Origin: Acinetobacter defluvii
GTDB taxonomy: Bacteria; Pseudomonadota; Gammaproteobacteria; Pseudomonadales; Moraxellaceae
NCBI RefSeq assembly: GCF_001704615.3
Contig: NZ_CP029397.2
Location: 1,116,001 to 1,180,000 of the forward strand
Length of the DNA: 64,000 nt
Direction of reading: 5' to 3'
This document shows, piece after piece, positions 55,626-64,000 of this stretch (positions within the stretch are counted from its first letter, which is position 1; each line of letters begins with the position of its first letter). Both the position numbers and the translations under genes were made by a program. The notes beneath the pieces are model-generated. The model worked only from the letters and a program-made list of their open reading frames with translations. It made no database searches and was not told the DNA's origin.

Positions 55626-56924
55626 ATGAAAAATAATATATTTTTAGACGGGCTACGCTCCGTTGCTCGTGTGGGTGAAACGGCTGTCATCGCAGCCAAA
55701 GCGGGCATTAAGTACGCCACTGAAAAGCCGAGCAATGCCAAACTGATGCGAGAAACTTTTGAGTCTTTAGGCTCAACCTATATAAAACTCGGTCAATTTA
55801 TTGCCAGTACACCTTCGTTATTCCCACGAGAATATGTCGAGGAATTCCAAGGCTGTTTAGATCAGACACCATATTTACCATTTAGTTATGTACAAGGTGT
55901 TTTAGAGCAAGAGTTTGCAGGACGTGATTTGTCTGAAATTTTTGCTTCCATTGAGGAAACACCATTGGCATCTGCATCAATTGCACAAGTGCATGCAGCC
56001 AAACTTGTCACTGGCGAAGATGTGGTGATTAAAGTACAAAAGCCAGGTGTCGAAACGATTTTATATACAGATTTAAATGTGCTGCATTGGGCAACAAAAC
56101 TGCTTGAAAAAGCAGTACCAAAAGTTAAATTTGCATCACTGGCGGATATTGTTGATGAGATCAAAACGCGTATGGTACGTGAAGTTGATTTTATTGAAGA
56201 AGCCAAAAACCTAGAGGATTTTGTGAATTATTTGAATGTTTCACAAAATCAGGCAGCAACAGCACCTAAGGTATATCCTCAATATTCAACTCGCCGTGTA
56301 CTCACCATGCAACGTTTGTATGGTGTACCATTAACCGACTTTGAAGTGGTTAAAAAAGTAGCCAAAGACCCTTCGCAGGTTTTAATTACGGCCATGAACA
56401 CTTGGTTCGGTAGTTTGATGATGTGTGAAAGTTTTCATGCCGATCTGCATGCCGGTAATCTGATGTTGCTTGAAGATGGGCGAGTGGGTTTTATTGATTT
56501 TGGGATTGTGGGGCAGTTAAACCCGCAAGTGTGGACGGCATGTATTGCATTTATGGATGCCTTACAACATACCAATTATCAATTGATGGCTGAAAACATG
56601 CTGAAAATGGGCATGACCGATAAGAAAATTGATACCAAAGTTTTGGCAGATGATTTAGAGCGTTTATTTAGTGGTGTACTACTCGCTGATCCTCAGCAAA
56701 TCATGACATCTAATCCGTCTGATCTAAATGACATTATGCTGGATATGGTTGCGGTCGGTGAGCGTCATGGCATCCGTTTCCCACGTGACTTTGCCTTGCT
56801 GTTTAAACAAATGTTGTATTTTGATCGTTTCATGCGTGTTTTAGCACCATATACTGATATTTATGCTGACCAACGTTTACAAATGGTGCAAAATCTTGAT
56901 CCTGCGACATTGTTAAAGCAGTGA
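55626..56924 (+). CDS. ABC1/UbiB-type atypical kinase
   Basis: 432 residues of the ABC1/ADCK/UbiB family. The signatures are the KxGQ motif in TYIKLGQFIAST (about 50-61), the Ala-rich loop PLASASIAQVHAA, VVIKVQKPG with the conserved Lys, HADLHAGNLML and IDFGIVG (DFG). There is no C-terminal membrane anchor, unlike UbiB. In relatives these proteins help coenzyme Q synthesis or lipid homeostasis by ATPase activity. It starts 50 bases after the ThiF-like gene. The first 35 residues include an amphipathic stretch that may touch the membrane. Confidence 0.87.
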   Translation: MKNNIFLDGLRSVARVGETAVIAAKAGIKYATEKPSNAKLMRETFESLGSTYIKLGQFIASTPSLFPREYVEEFQGCLDQTPYLPFSYVQGVLEQEFAGRDLSEIFASIEETPLASASIAQVHAAKLVTGEDVVIKVQKPGVETILYTDLNVLHWATKLLEKAVPKVKFASLADIVDEIKTRMVREVDFIEEAKNLEDFVNYLNVSQNQAATAPKVYPQYSTRRVLTMQRLYGVPLTDFEVVKKVAKDPSQVLITAMNTWFGSLMMCESFHADLHAGNLMLLEDGRVGFIDFGIVGQLNPQVWTACIAFMDALQHTNYQLMAENMLKMGMTDKKIDTKVLADDLERLFSGVLLADPQQIMTSNPSDLNDIMLDMVAVGERHGIRFPRDFALLFKQMLYFDRFMRVLAPYTDIYADQRLQMVQNLDPATLLKQ

Positions 56925-56967
56925 TTTAAAGCCTTTCCTTGTTTCAATGTGAGCAACTGTGTTTGGT

Positions 56968-57021
56968 AAGGGAGGGTATTTTATTATTGAATCCCTCTTA
57001 TTCCTCCTTTTGAGAGGGGGA
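56968..57021. repeat. CCCTC-type intergenic repeat
   Basis: AAGGGAGGG is followed by ATCCCTCTTA and by TGAGAGGGGGA, so several mutually complementary CCCTC/GAGGG segments are present. It is related to the hairpins at 9795 and 22346 and lies just before folB. Confidence 0.45.
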
Positions 57022-57051
57022 GCTTTTAATTAAAATAGAGAATTTTGAGTC

Positions 57052-57432
57052 ATGGATGCAATTATCATTGAAGGTTTAAAAGTCGATACGGTCGTTGGAT
57101 GCTTTAATTGGGAGCGCCAGATTATTCAACCCCTGTTGTTGGATTTGACTATACATATTGATTTGGAACAGGCTTCAAATTCGGATGAGCTTGAAGATAC
57201 ACTGAATTATGCAGAAATTTGTGAGATTTCAAGCAAAGTCATTCAAGATGCTGCACCAAAATTAATCGAACATGCAGCTAAATTGGTTTTGCATGCACTT
57301 TTTACTACCTTTCCTGCAATTGAATCTATTATGATTAGCATCCGTAAGCCTGCAATCATCCCGCAAGCAAACTCTGTAGGAATTCGTCTTGAACGACACC
57401 GCAACGATTTTTGCCCTCGCACTGGCGAGTAA
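57052..57432 (+). CDS. folB: Dihydroneopterin aldolase
   Basis: 126 residues. FolB cleaves 7,8-dihydroneopterin to the hydroxymethyl pterin in folate synthesis. The pattern IIEGLKVDTVVGCFNWERQ (catalytic Glu in the NWERQ segment), DTLNYAEIC, LIEHAAKLV and the lysine in ISIRKPAIIPQA are as in the family. The C-terminus extends a few residues past the usual end. The downstream folK-like gene starts 44 bases before the folB stop in another frame, so translation is coupled. Confidence 0.93.
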   Translation: MDAIIIEGLKVDTVVGCFNWERQIIQPLLLDLTIHIDLEQASNSDELEDTLNYAEICEISSKVIQDAAPKLIEHAAKLVLHALFTTFPAIESIMISIRKPAIIPQANSVGIRLERHRNDFCPRTGE

Positions 57433-57826
57433 TCACCAACCAAAACAACATCTTAAAAATGCTTTTGCACAAATTAAAGCTTTGGGTGAAGTGACATTTT
57501 CTAAAATTTATTTGATTCCTTGTCGAGATCATATCGGTGAGGATTATTGCAATGCGGCATGTTTATTGCGGAGTCATTTATCTATCCTGGAGATGACTGC
57601 ATTGTTAAAAAAAATGGAATCAGATTCAGGTCGTGTACGCCCATCCCATCATATCTCTTTAGATATTGATTTAATTGCTTGGGGACAAGATTTAAATCAT
57701 ATGTATTTTAACCCTAAAAAACTGCCTTTGGCTTTAGATGTGAAAATTCCTATGTATGAGATTTGGCAACATGAGATGTTGTTGCATCCTCGACACGCTT
57801 TTCCAGAGGTGAATTGTCAGTATTAA
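57389..57826 (+). CDS. HPPK-like (FolK) protein, degenerate
   Basis: 145 residues from a TTG inside folB. The C-terminal part GRVRPSHHISLDIDLIAWG resembles the HPPK signature, keeping the two metal-binding Asp residues (DID) but replacing the RWGPR segment by SHHIS, so one of the catalytic arginines of the mobile loop is missing. The middle portion IPCRDHIGEDYCNAA stands in for the pterin-binding Y-x-T-x-P...F-x-N region. The usual length is about 160. It is likely a paralogue with reduced or other function, with the real folK elsewhere in the genome. Coupling to folB by overlap is clear. Confidence 0.65.
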   Translation: MNDTATIFALALASNHQPKQHLKNAFAQIKALGEVTFSKIYLIPCRDHIGEDYCNAACLLRSHLSILEMTALLKKMESDSGRVRPSHHISLDIDLIAWGQDLNHMYFNPKKLPLALDVKIPMYEIWQHEMLLHPRHAFPEVNCQY

Positions 57827-58087
57827 ATGACGATGAGCGTAGATGGGATGTTTTATTTTTAAAAATAACTTAATAATTTTATGTTTTATTTAAAATATCT
57901 TTTTGTATTTAAAATAGTTTTTACAAGTGCTATTTTTTGATCTATGATTTGATAGATCTATTTAAATCAAAACTTTTTAGCCATAACTTTAAAACTCAGT
58001 TAAAGGATATTCTTAGCATATCTAAAAATATTCTTTAACAAAATTCAATAAAATGCAAACTTAATCACATTTTTGGTGTTAAGATAA

Positions 58088-58267
58088 ATGAAATTCTCGA
58101 TAAATAAAAAACTCATGGTCAAGGTCATCGTATTCTTTGTTATTACCGCAATTATTGCAGTTGGATATTGGGTATATGTGGATACAAATAAACGTAAAGA
58201 ACAAGAAATGCTTAGACTCGCTCAAGAAGCCGATAGCAGTATATTGTCTGTGGGAAATAATCCATAA
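58088..58267 (+). CDS. Small single-span membrane protein, 59 residues
   Basis: ATG at 58088, stop at 58265. The protein is MKFSINKKLMVKVI followed by a hydrophobic helix (about 13-31, VIVFFVITAIIAVGYWVYV) and a charged tail with KRKEQEMLRLAQEAD, which is amphipathic and helical. The positive N-terminus and charged C-terminus fit one transmembrane segment. The ribosome site is weak (TTAAGAT). Codon use and the clean topology argue for a real gene, but no family is recognised. It sits alone between the folB/folK-like pair and the RNA feature. Confidence 0.5.
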   Translation: MKFSINKKLMVKVIVFFVITAIIAVGYWVYVDTNKRKEQEMLRLAQEADSSILSVGNNP

Positions 58268-58344
58268 AGTAACTTGTTAGAAGCAAAGTAATGTGTAAAT
58301 TATTTAGCATGATTTCGCTATTTTAAAAAAATAAATAAACAATA

Positions 58345-58353
58345 TGGTATAAT
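58345..58353 (+). promoter_or_regulatory. Extended -10 promoter of the leader/small RNA
   Basis: TGGTATAAT is an extended -10 box. Transcription should start near 58360. Confidence 0.55.
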
Positions 58354-58359
58354 TTGCCA

Positions 58360-58438
58360 ATCGTATTTAGATAAAGAACAGGTCGCCACTGAAGCAAACC
58401 TGAGAATGTATAGAAAGCTGCATTTTTGCAGCTTTTTT
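58360..58438 (+). ncRNA. Terminated leader or small RNA before the purine permease
   Basis: A transcript from the promoter at 58345 would run about 80 bases and end at a strong intrinsic terminator (stem AAAGCTGCA/TGCAGCTTT, loop TTTT, then T6, 58414-58438). Before it is a hairpin with arms CAGGT/ACCTG and a 14-base loop. No ORF fits inside. The segment 58370-58379 (GATAAAGAAC) is perfectly complementary to 58447-58456 (GTTCTTTATC) just past the terminator. That gives an attenuator-like alternative for read-through into the permease gene at 58577. Equally it could be an independent small RNA. No known riboswitch consensus matches to my eye. Confidence 0.5.
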
Positions 58439-58576
58439 AGTTCAAAGTTCTTTATCATTTCTGTCATTTTGGTCTATAAATTGAATGTATTTTTCAAATT
58501 TTTTTGATAAGACTCACTTGATTTATGTACAAAAAACCTTATCAACACATAGCTCAATTTTCATAGGGGCTCAACA

Positions 58577-59896
58577 ATGATGACTCCAAATCCTTCTACG
58601 GGTTTGCTTGAACGCTTATTCAAACTCAGTGAGAACAAAACGACGTTCAGAACTGAAATCCTTGCTGGTGTAACTACGTTTTTAACCATGTGTTACATCA
58701 TCATTGTGAATCCTTTAATTCTCTCTGAGACAGGGATGGATCATGGGGCAGTATTTGTTGCAACTTGTTTAGCAGCAGCGATTGGTTGTTTGGTGATGGG
58801 GATTGTTGCAAACTACCCAATTGCGCTGGCACCAGGTATGGGGCTGAATGCCTATTTCACTTATTCAGTTTGTATCGGTATGAGTGTGCCTTGGCAAACA
58901 GCATTAGCCGCTGTATTTATGTCTGGTCTGATCTTTATTGCGATCAGTATGTTCAAAATCCGTGAAGCGATTGTGAATGCGATTCCGATGTCATTAAAGT
59001 TTGCCATCGGTGGCGGGATTGGTTTATTCCTTGCTTTGGTTGCATTAAAAAATGCAGGAATTATTGTTGATAATCCAGCCACTTTGGTCGGTTTAGGGGA
59101 TTTAAAACAACCAACTGTGTTGTTGGCATTATTTGGTTTTTTCCTTGTCGTAATCATGCATCATTTTAAAGTACGTGGTGCAATTATCATCAGTATCTTA
59201 GTGATTACCGCATTATCTACTGTTTTGGGTTATAACGAGTTTAAAGGTGTAGTTGGCTCGATTCCATCTATTGCGCCAACGTTTATGCAAATGGATTTTG
59301 AAGGTCTATTTACTGCAAGTTTAATTGGTGTCATTTTCGTATTTTTCCTTGTCGATTTGTTTGACTCAACAGGAACATTGGTTGGTGTTTCGCATCGTGC
59401 AGGTTTATTGAAAGAGGGTAAATTACCTCGTTTGAAAAAAGCATTATTTGCCGATTCGACAGCGATTGTGGCAGGTGCTGCACTTGGTACATCATCCACC
59501 ACCCCTTATATCGAATCTTCGGCAGGTGTAGCAGCAGGTGGGCGTACTGGCTTAACGGCAGTTGTTGTAGGCGTGTTATTTATTGCGTGTTTATTCCTAG
59601 CGCCTTTGGCACAGTCAGTACCGAGTTTTGCTACGGCACCAGCGTTATTATTTGTAGGGGTGTTGATGATTCAAGGCATCACCAATATTGAATGGGATGA
59701 CATCACAGAAGCGGTTCCTGCATTTTTAACCATTGTATTTATGCCGTTTACATATTCAATTGCAGACGGTATTGCGATGGGCTTTATCAGCTACGCATTG
59801 GTGAAATTATTTACAGGTAAAGCAGCAACTGTACCATATATGGTATGGATTATTGCAGTACTTTGGGTGATTAAATTTGTTGCATTTGGTGGCTAA
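58577..59896 (+). CDS. NCS2 purine permease (AzgA/GhxP/AdeP-like)
   Basis: 439 residues with about 13 membrane spans. The AzgA-like branch is shown by VTTFLTMCYIIIVNP (helix 1), NYPIALAPGMGLNAYF (helix 3), DLFDSTGTLVGV and SSAGVAAGGRTGLTA. These are proton symporters for adenine, guanine or hypoxanthine. The adenine deaminase gene follows after a terminator, so the two together serve purine salvage although transcribed separately. The leader region contains a possible attenuator. Confidence 0.9.
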   Translation: MMTPNPSTGLLERLFKLSENKTTFRTEILAGVTTFLTMCYIIIVNPLILSETGMDHGAVFVATCLAAAIGCLVMGIVANYPIALAPGMGLNAYFTYSVCIGMSVPWQTALAAVFMSGLIFIAISMFKIREAIVNAIPMSLKFAIGGGIGLFLALVALKNAGIIVDNPATLVGLGDLKQPTVLLALFGFFLVVIMHHFKVRGAIIISILVITALSTVLGYNEFKGVVGSIPSIAPTFMQMDFEGLFTASLIGVIFVFFLVDLFDSTGTLVGVSHRAGLLKEGKLPRLKKALFADSTAIVAGAALGTSSTTPYIESSAGVAAGGRTGLTAVVVGVLFIACLFLAPLAQSVPSFATAPALLFVGVLMIQGITNIEWDDITEAVPAFLTIVFMPFTYSIADGIAMGFISYALVKLFTGKAATVPYMVWIIAVLWVIKFVAFGG

Positions 59897-59911
59897 TTTT
59901 CTGTATTAGGA

Positions 59912-59945
59912 AAAGGGTGTAAACTCAGTTTGCACCCTTTTTTAT
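59912..59945 (+). terminator. Intrinsic terminator of the purine permease gene
   Basis: The stem AAAGGGTG/CACCCTTT is followed by T. Confidence 0.85.
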
Positions 59946-59961
59946 TTTGAAATGAATGTAA

Positions 59962-60990
<1,029 letters not shown>

Positions 60991-61012
60991 TTTTTGAATG
61001 GGATAAAGCGGT

Positions 61013-61600
61013 ATGCTGTTATTGCTTTATCCATTTGATACTCAAACTGATTTGACGGATAAAATAAAAGTCTTTAAATTGAATCTAATAAAATTTCTCT
61101 ATATTTATCTCGTGATTCATTTGTTATGTTTTGGCATGGTGTTGGCTATGCATGGCGCTTTTCTAAATCCGTATTGGTCGCAAATAAATTAAAAAGAATA
61201 TACAGAGTTGCTGCATTAACGTATTGTTCAAATTGCACGTGTAGAAAAATAAAAATCCACATAATGTCAGCCCAATCAGTCTGCCTTACTTATTGCAATA
61301 GCTTCCAATGTATTTGCAATTTTTCCTAAAAAAGCTTTTATTTCTCATGCTGAACAGCAAACGGTGATGGATATTGAGATTCGAGAGATTGATGATGACG
61401 AGAATTATACCCGTGCAAAGGCACAACATTATGCGGATATTCTAAATCAAATTTTGCAAAATTTTAAATTAAAACGTCCTGTATGTGTGGAAACGCTGAC
61501 ACATTTTCCTGAAAATCTAGCTGCACAAAGTCATCAAATTGAATACTTTAATTTAACTTTAACACAAGAAAAAAAGTCCCTATGTAAAAAGAAGGCTTAG
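61013..61600 (+). pseudogene. Probable decayed gene, two ORF fragments
   Basis: A 59-codon ORF (61013-61192) encodes a hydrophobic peptide with one helix (FLYIYLVIHLLCFGMVLA). After stops and frame changes, a second open stretch (about 61270-61600) encodes NQSALLIAIASNVFAIF and then a soluble part, MDIEIREIDDDENYTRAK to the end. Between them all three frames are broken, yet peptides such as RIVQIARVEK read as coding. I think one membrane-anchored protein gene has decayed; alternatively two short genes are real (second start ATG 61367). No family is recognised. Confidence 0.4.
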
Positions 61601-61624
61601 TGAAAGCCTTCTTGATTGATTTTA
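61590..61624 (+). terminator. Terminator-like hairpin
   Basis: The stem AGAAGGCTT/AAGCCTTCT overlaps the stop codon of the last fragment and is followed by T-rich DNA. Confidence 0.6.
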
Positions 61625-61718
61625 TTTTTGCACCTATGATTTTGATTGTAGGGTTATTTTTTAAAATCGTGGGTTTTAGTATTCCCTAAAATCAAGCTAT
61701 TTTGACTGTTGCGTACAG

Positions 61719-62273
61719 TTAGTCATGCTGACGAGTCATACTGCGTAATACATTATCTTTATCAATAAAGTGATGTTTCAAAGCTGCTGCAATATGACCA
61801 ATTAACAATAAACCTGCTGCCCAAGCAATATAAATATGTAAGGGTTTTACAATCGCAGTTAAATCAGGGTTGTCTTGTACAAGTTTTGGAATTTCAAATA
61901 AATACAATACAGGTACAGGATGTCCTGCACTCCAACTAAACAAACAACCTGTAATTGGAAGTGCCAAAAGCATGAAATACAGTCCTAAATGACCTAAATG
62001 TGCCATTTTCTTCATGCTTGGTGACATGCTATCTGGTAATGTAGGTGCAGGGTGAGTATAGCGCCAAAAAATTCGGATAATTACTAAAAAAATCATTACA
62101 GATGCAATATTTTTATGCAAGGTAATGACATCGCCTTTAAAACTACCATCTGTTTCATAACTTAAAAAATTACCGCTATAAAAACCAATGATATAAGCAA
62201 CGATAAAAATAATTGCCATCAGCCAATGTAGCCACTGCGCTGTTCTCGTATAATATTTTGATTTTTGTGACAT
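61719..62273 (-). CDS. Cytochrome b561
   Basis: 184 residues from the ATG at 62273 (MSQKSKYYTRTAQWLHW), with GGAA upstream; the frame is open further upstream (possible starts 62288 and 62306) but that part is not family-like. Four membrane helices carry the haem ligands: His in QWLHWLMA, HKNIASVMI, HLGHLGLY and PLHIYIAWAAG. These di-haem proteins oxidise ubiquinol or transfer electrons to oxygen or superoxide. It is convergent with the preceding gene remnant and is probably monocistronic. Confidence 0.87.
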   Translation of the reverse strand: MSQKSKYYTRTAQWLHWLMAIIFIVAYIIGFYSGNFLSYETDGSFKGDVITLHKNIASVMIFLVIIRIFWRYTHPAPTLPDSMSPSMKKMAHLGHLGLYFMLLALPITGCLFSWSAGHPVPVLYLFEIPKLVQDNPDLTAIVKPLHIYIAWAAGLLLIGHIAAALKHHFIDKDNVLRSMTRQHD

Positions 62274-62510
62274 TGGATGATGTTCCATGAATTTGTTTAG
62301 AGGCATCATATTTATTTTTTTAATCAAATTCAGCACTAAAAATTCAACGAATTGTTTTGTATTTGCAACGCTAGTCAAAAATAGCGATAACATGATGTAA
62401 AAATAAGCAATATTGGGGGAAATTACATTTATATAGAAAATTTGAGGTTTAAACTATATGTGACTTTCGGCACAATAGGCACACTGAATTTTCATAACAA
62501 GGAATAAATT

Positions 62511-62897
62511 GTGAAAAAACTCATTGCTTTACTTGCGCCAATCGCTTTGGCTTTAACAGCTTGTGCTTCAACTACAGGTACAACTGGGGGAAATTCAACG
62601 GCAACTACTACTACCCAACAACTCGGTACAGCAGCATTAAAAATTGCCATTAATGCAAAATGCACGACTGAGTTGAACAACTTACCTGCATGGCAGACTG
62701 CTACTAAACTTATGACAGCTGAACAAAAAACTAATATTCAAGGTGAGATTTGTGGATGTGTCAGTGACAAAGCACCGCAAAGTGTAACAGCTGTCGATTT
62801 GGCAACTGCCGCAATTGATCCAGAAGCACGTGCAACAATCGTATCCAATGCCGTCACCAAAACCATTAATGCCTGTGTGGCAGAAGCAGTAAAATAA
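62511..62897 (+). CDS. Small lipoprotein with conserved cysteines
   Basis: 128 residues from a GTG with AAGGA. The signal peptide ends in the lipobox LTAC (Cys18). A Thr/Gly/Ser-rich linker (about 20-38) is followed by a folded domain with Cys in AKCTTEL, EICGCVSDKAP and NACVAEA, which may form disulfides. Unknown family; it should be anchored in the outer membrane (Ala at +2). It has its own terminator before rnhB. Confidence 0.7.
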   Translation: MKKLIALLAPIALALTACASTTGTTGGNSTATTTTQQLGTAALKIAINAKCTTELNNLPAWQTATKLMTAEQKTNIQGEICGCVSDKAPQSVTAVDLATAAIDPEARATIVSNAVTKTINACVAEAVK

Positions 62898-62915
62898 TTT
62901 GTGCTATACTCTTAG

Positions 62916-62943
62916 GAGGCTGATCTTTTCAGCCTCTTTTTTT
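62916..62943 (+). terminator. Intrinsic terminator of the lipoprotein gene
   Basis: The stem GAGGCTGA/TCAGCCTC is followed by eight T. Confidence 0.9.
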
Positions 62944-62959
62944 ATGGGTGAAAATTTTG

Positions 62960-63532
62960 ATGTTAATTGCTGGTGTAGATGAAGCAGGGCGTGGACCTTT
63001 GGTAGGTTCTGTTGTAGCTGCTGCAGTTATTTTAGATCCAAATAATCCAATTGAGGGTCTAAATGATTCTAAAAAATTAACTGAAAAGAAACGTGAAAAG
63101 TTATTTAAAGAAATTCAAGAAAAAGCCTTAGCTTGGGCAATTGCTGAAGCGTCGCATAAGGAAATTGATAAGCTGAATATTTTACAAGCTTCATTGCTTG
63201 CCATGCGCCGTGCAGTAGAAGCTTTAAAAATTATACCTGAATATGTGCTTGTAGATGGGAATAAAATACCACAAGGTTTGCAAATGCAGTGTGAGGCAGT
63301 GGTTGGTGGGGATGCGTTACATGCAGAAATTTCAGCGGCAAGTATTTTAGCCAAAGTGACACGAGATCGTGAAATGGTTGAACTAGATGCTGTGTATCCA
63401 CAATATGGTTTTGCCAAACACAAAGGTTATCCAACCAAAGCACATTTTGCAGCGATTGAAGAACATGGGGTGATTGCTCAACATCGAAGAAGTTATTCTC
63501 CAGTAAAAAAAGCACTTGGATTAGTTGAATAG
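62960..63532 (+). CDS. rnhB: Ribonuclease HII
   Basis: 190 residues from the ATG at 62960 with GGGTGA upstream; an in-frame GTG four codons earlier overlaps that site. RnhB nicks RNA in RNA-DNA hybrids, starting removal of misincorporated ribonucleotides. Active-site acids are in [13 protein letters not shown] (DE), VLVDGNK and the second Asp-Glu-type segment before [15 protein letters not shown]. The C-terminus [12 protein letters not shown] is typical. It is convergent with csrA across a shared hairpin. Confidence 0.93.
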   Translation: MLIAGVDEAGRGPLVGSVVAAAVILDPNNPIEGLNDSKKLTEKKREKLFKEIQEKALAWAIAEASHKEIDKLNILQASLLAMRRAVEALKIIPEYVLVDGNKIPQGLQMQCEAVVGGDALHAEISAASILAKVTRDREMVELDAVYPQYGFAKHKGYPTKAHFAAIEEHGVIAQHRRSYSPVKKALGLVE

Positions 63533-63575
63533 TATTGTAGTTTTAAGGGTTATTTTGAAGAAAACTGAAAAATTT

Positions 63576-63598
63576 AAAGCGGCCTCTAGAGCCGCTTT
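63576..63598. terminator. Shared hairpin between convergent rnhB and csrA
   Basis: The stem AAAGCGGC/GCCGCTTT is short of T on the plus side but T-rich on the minus side; it could serve both genes. Confidence 0.65.
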
Positions 63599-63621
63599 AT
63601 ACCTTCCAAAACAACAACCAC

Positions 63622-63882
63622 TTAACGATTAAAGTTATTGTTATTTTGTGAGTAATTATCTTCTTCAAATGAAGGTTGATAATCTTGATCAATGTGTTGC
63701 AAATGTTCGTGCATCGCACGTTCATGTTGAATACGCTGATAAATTTCTTCACGATGGACAGAAACTTCTTTTGGTGCATTCACACCAATACGAACTTGAT
63801 TACCTTTAACACCAAGCACAGTGACACTGACTTGATCCCCAATCATTAATGTTTCTCCGACACGACGGGTCAGAATCAGCAT
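63622..63882 (-). CDS. csrA: Carbon storage regulator CsrA
   Basis: 86 residues. The RNA-binding core [16 protein letters not shown]...[22 protein letters not shown] is complete, with the two basic surfaces at Leu4/Arg6-Arg7 and VHREEI (Arg44). CsrA is about 61 residues in E. coli; here a tail of about 25 residues rich in His, Asp, Gln and Asn follows ([17 protein letters not shown]... to NNNNFNR), as is common in Acinetobacter. It binds GGA motifs in mRNA leaders and acts on metabolism and motility-type traits. A strong AAGGAGATAAAC ribosome site is present. The right edge beyond 63883 is its leader region. Confidence 0.96.
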   Translation of the reverse strand: MLILTRRVGETLMIGDQVSVTVLGVKGNQVRIGVNAPKEVSVHREEIYQRIQHERAMHEHLQHIDQDYQPSFEEDNYSQNNNNFNR

Positions 63883-64000
63883 GTTTATCTCCTTGCAAAA
63901 ACGCTAAACCTGCAATGAATTTCTTTAGAAAGCAACCTTGAAAACAGAGAGCATTTTAACAGAATAATGTGATTAAGTTTTCACTTTAAATCACTCTGAC

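Noticed and set aside
58395..58410. TPP riboswitch suggested by ACCTGAGA near the purine permease
   Set aside because: Only a short CTGAGA string is shared; the second conserved TPP segment and the overall three-way junction are absent, and the neighbouring genes are purine, not thiamine, genes.
58370..58440. 4.5S (SRP) RNA suggested by GGTCGCCACTGAAGCA
   Set aside because: The conserved SRP tetraloop and asymmetric-loop sequence (GTCCGGAAGGAAGCAGC-type) is not present and the stem is too short.

Overview
The window is a low-GC (about 38-40 %) gammaproteobacterial chromosome segment that reads as Acinetobacter. The proteins (GyrA, EtfBA, 485-residue Gap, CsrA with an extended tail, NadM) look like Acinetobacter versions, and the intergenic DNA is AT-rich with short palindromes typical of that genus. 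Several features point away from A. baumannii itself to a relative: a longer GyrA, gene decay next to an OmpW porin, and IS982/IS3 elements. This assignment rests on recalled family resemblance, not on a search.

Layout. 1-5.8 kb: the end of a DMT transporter, an aspartate aminotransferase, etfBA and two small envelope-type genes. 6.2-9.2 kb: gyrA, carrying Leu at position 81 where quinolone-susceptible strains have Ser. 9.4-13.8 kb: small metabolic genes (NIF3-like, nitroreductase, enoyl-CoA isomerase-like, nadM) and an ArgP/LysE-type exporter pair. 14-17 kb: a DesT/FabR-like TetR repressor divergent from a desaturase redox partner and an acyl desaturase, with a doubled palindrome between them. 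17.1-19.1 kb: an AT-rich graveyard with a broken membrane-protein gene. 19.1-22.9 kb: a large OmpW-like porin, thiE, hemL and a GlcG-like gene. 22.96-25.22 kb: an IS982-type element split by an IS3-family element. 25.4-34.4 kb: a degenerate GGDEF protein, a lipoprotein/membrane pair, rluA, rapA, pdxB and epmA. 34.6-35.6 kb: an intact second copy of the same IS982-type element. 35.7-39.4 kb: tRNA-Glu, rnt-pyrC, an L,D-transpeptidase and tRNA-Asn. 39.6-42.7 kb: two paralogous PAS-GGDEF genes, one with a frameshift in a run of A. 42.8-49.3 kb: an A1S_2505-like macrodomain-type gene, uvrB, lipocalin, rarD and gap. 49.6-51.1 kb: two tandem membrane-anchored proteins built from repeated hydrophobic-Pro-hydrophobic units. 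51.3-57.8 kb: an HxlR regulator, an orphan prfH, an acyl-CoA synthetase, a ThiF/MoeB-like E1, an ABC1 kinase, folB and a degenerate folK-like gene. 58-61 kb: a small membrane protein, a promoter plus terminated leader or small RNA, a purine permease and an adenine deaminase. 61-64 kb: decayed ORFs, cytochrome b561, a lipoprotein, rnhB and csrA.

Most of the window is core metabolism. Functional groupings visible from context are lipid desaturation (14-17 kb), purine salvage (58-61 kb), NAD/B6/thiamine/folate/haem cofactor genes scattered singly, and c-di-GMP signalling (25 kb and 39-43 kb). No CRISPR array, prophage or antibiotic-inactivating enzyme gene is visible. The best candidates for something undescribed are the tandem Pro-repeat envelope proteins, the leader/small RNA before the purine permease, the orphan PrfH and the enlarged GyrA C-terminal domain.
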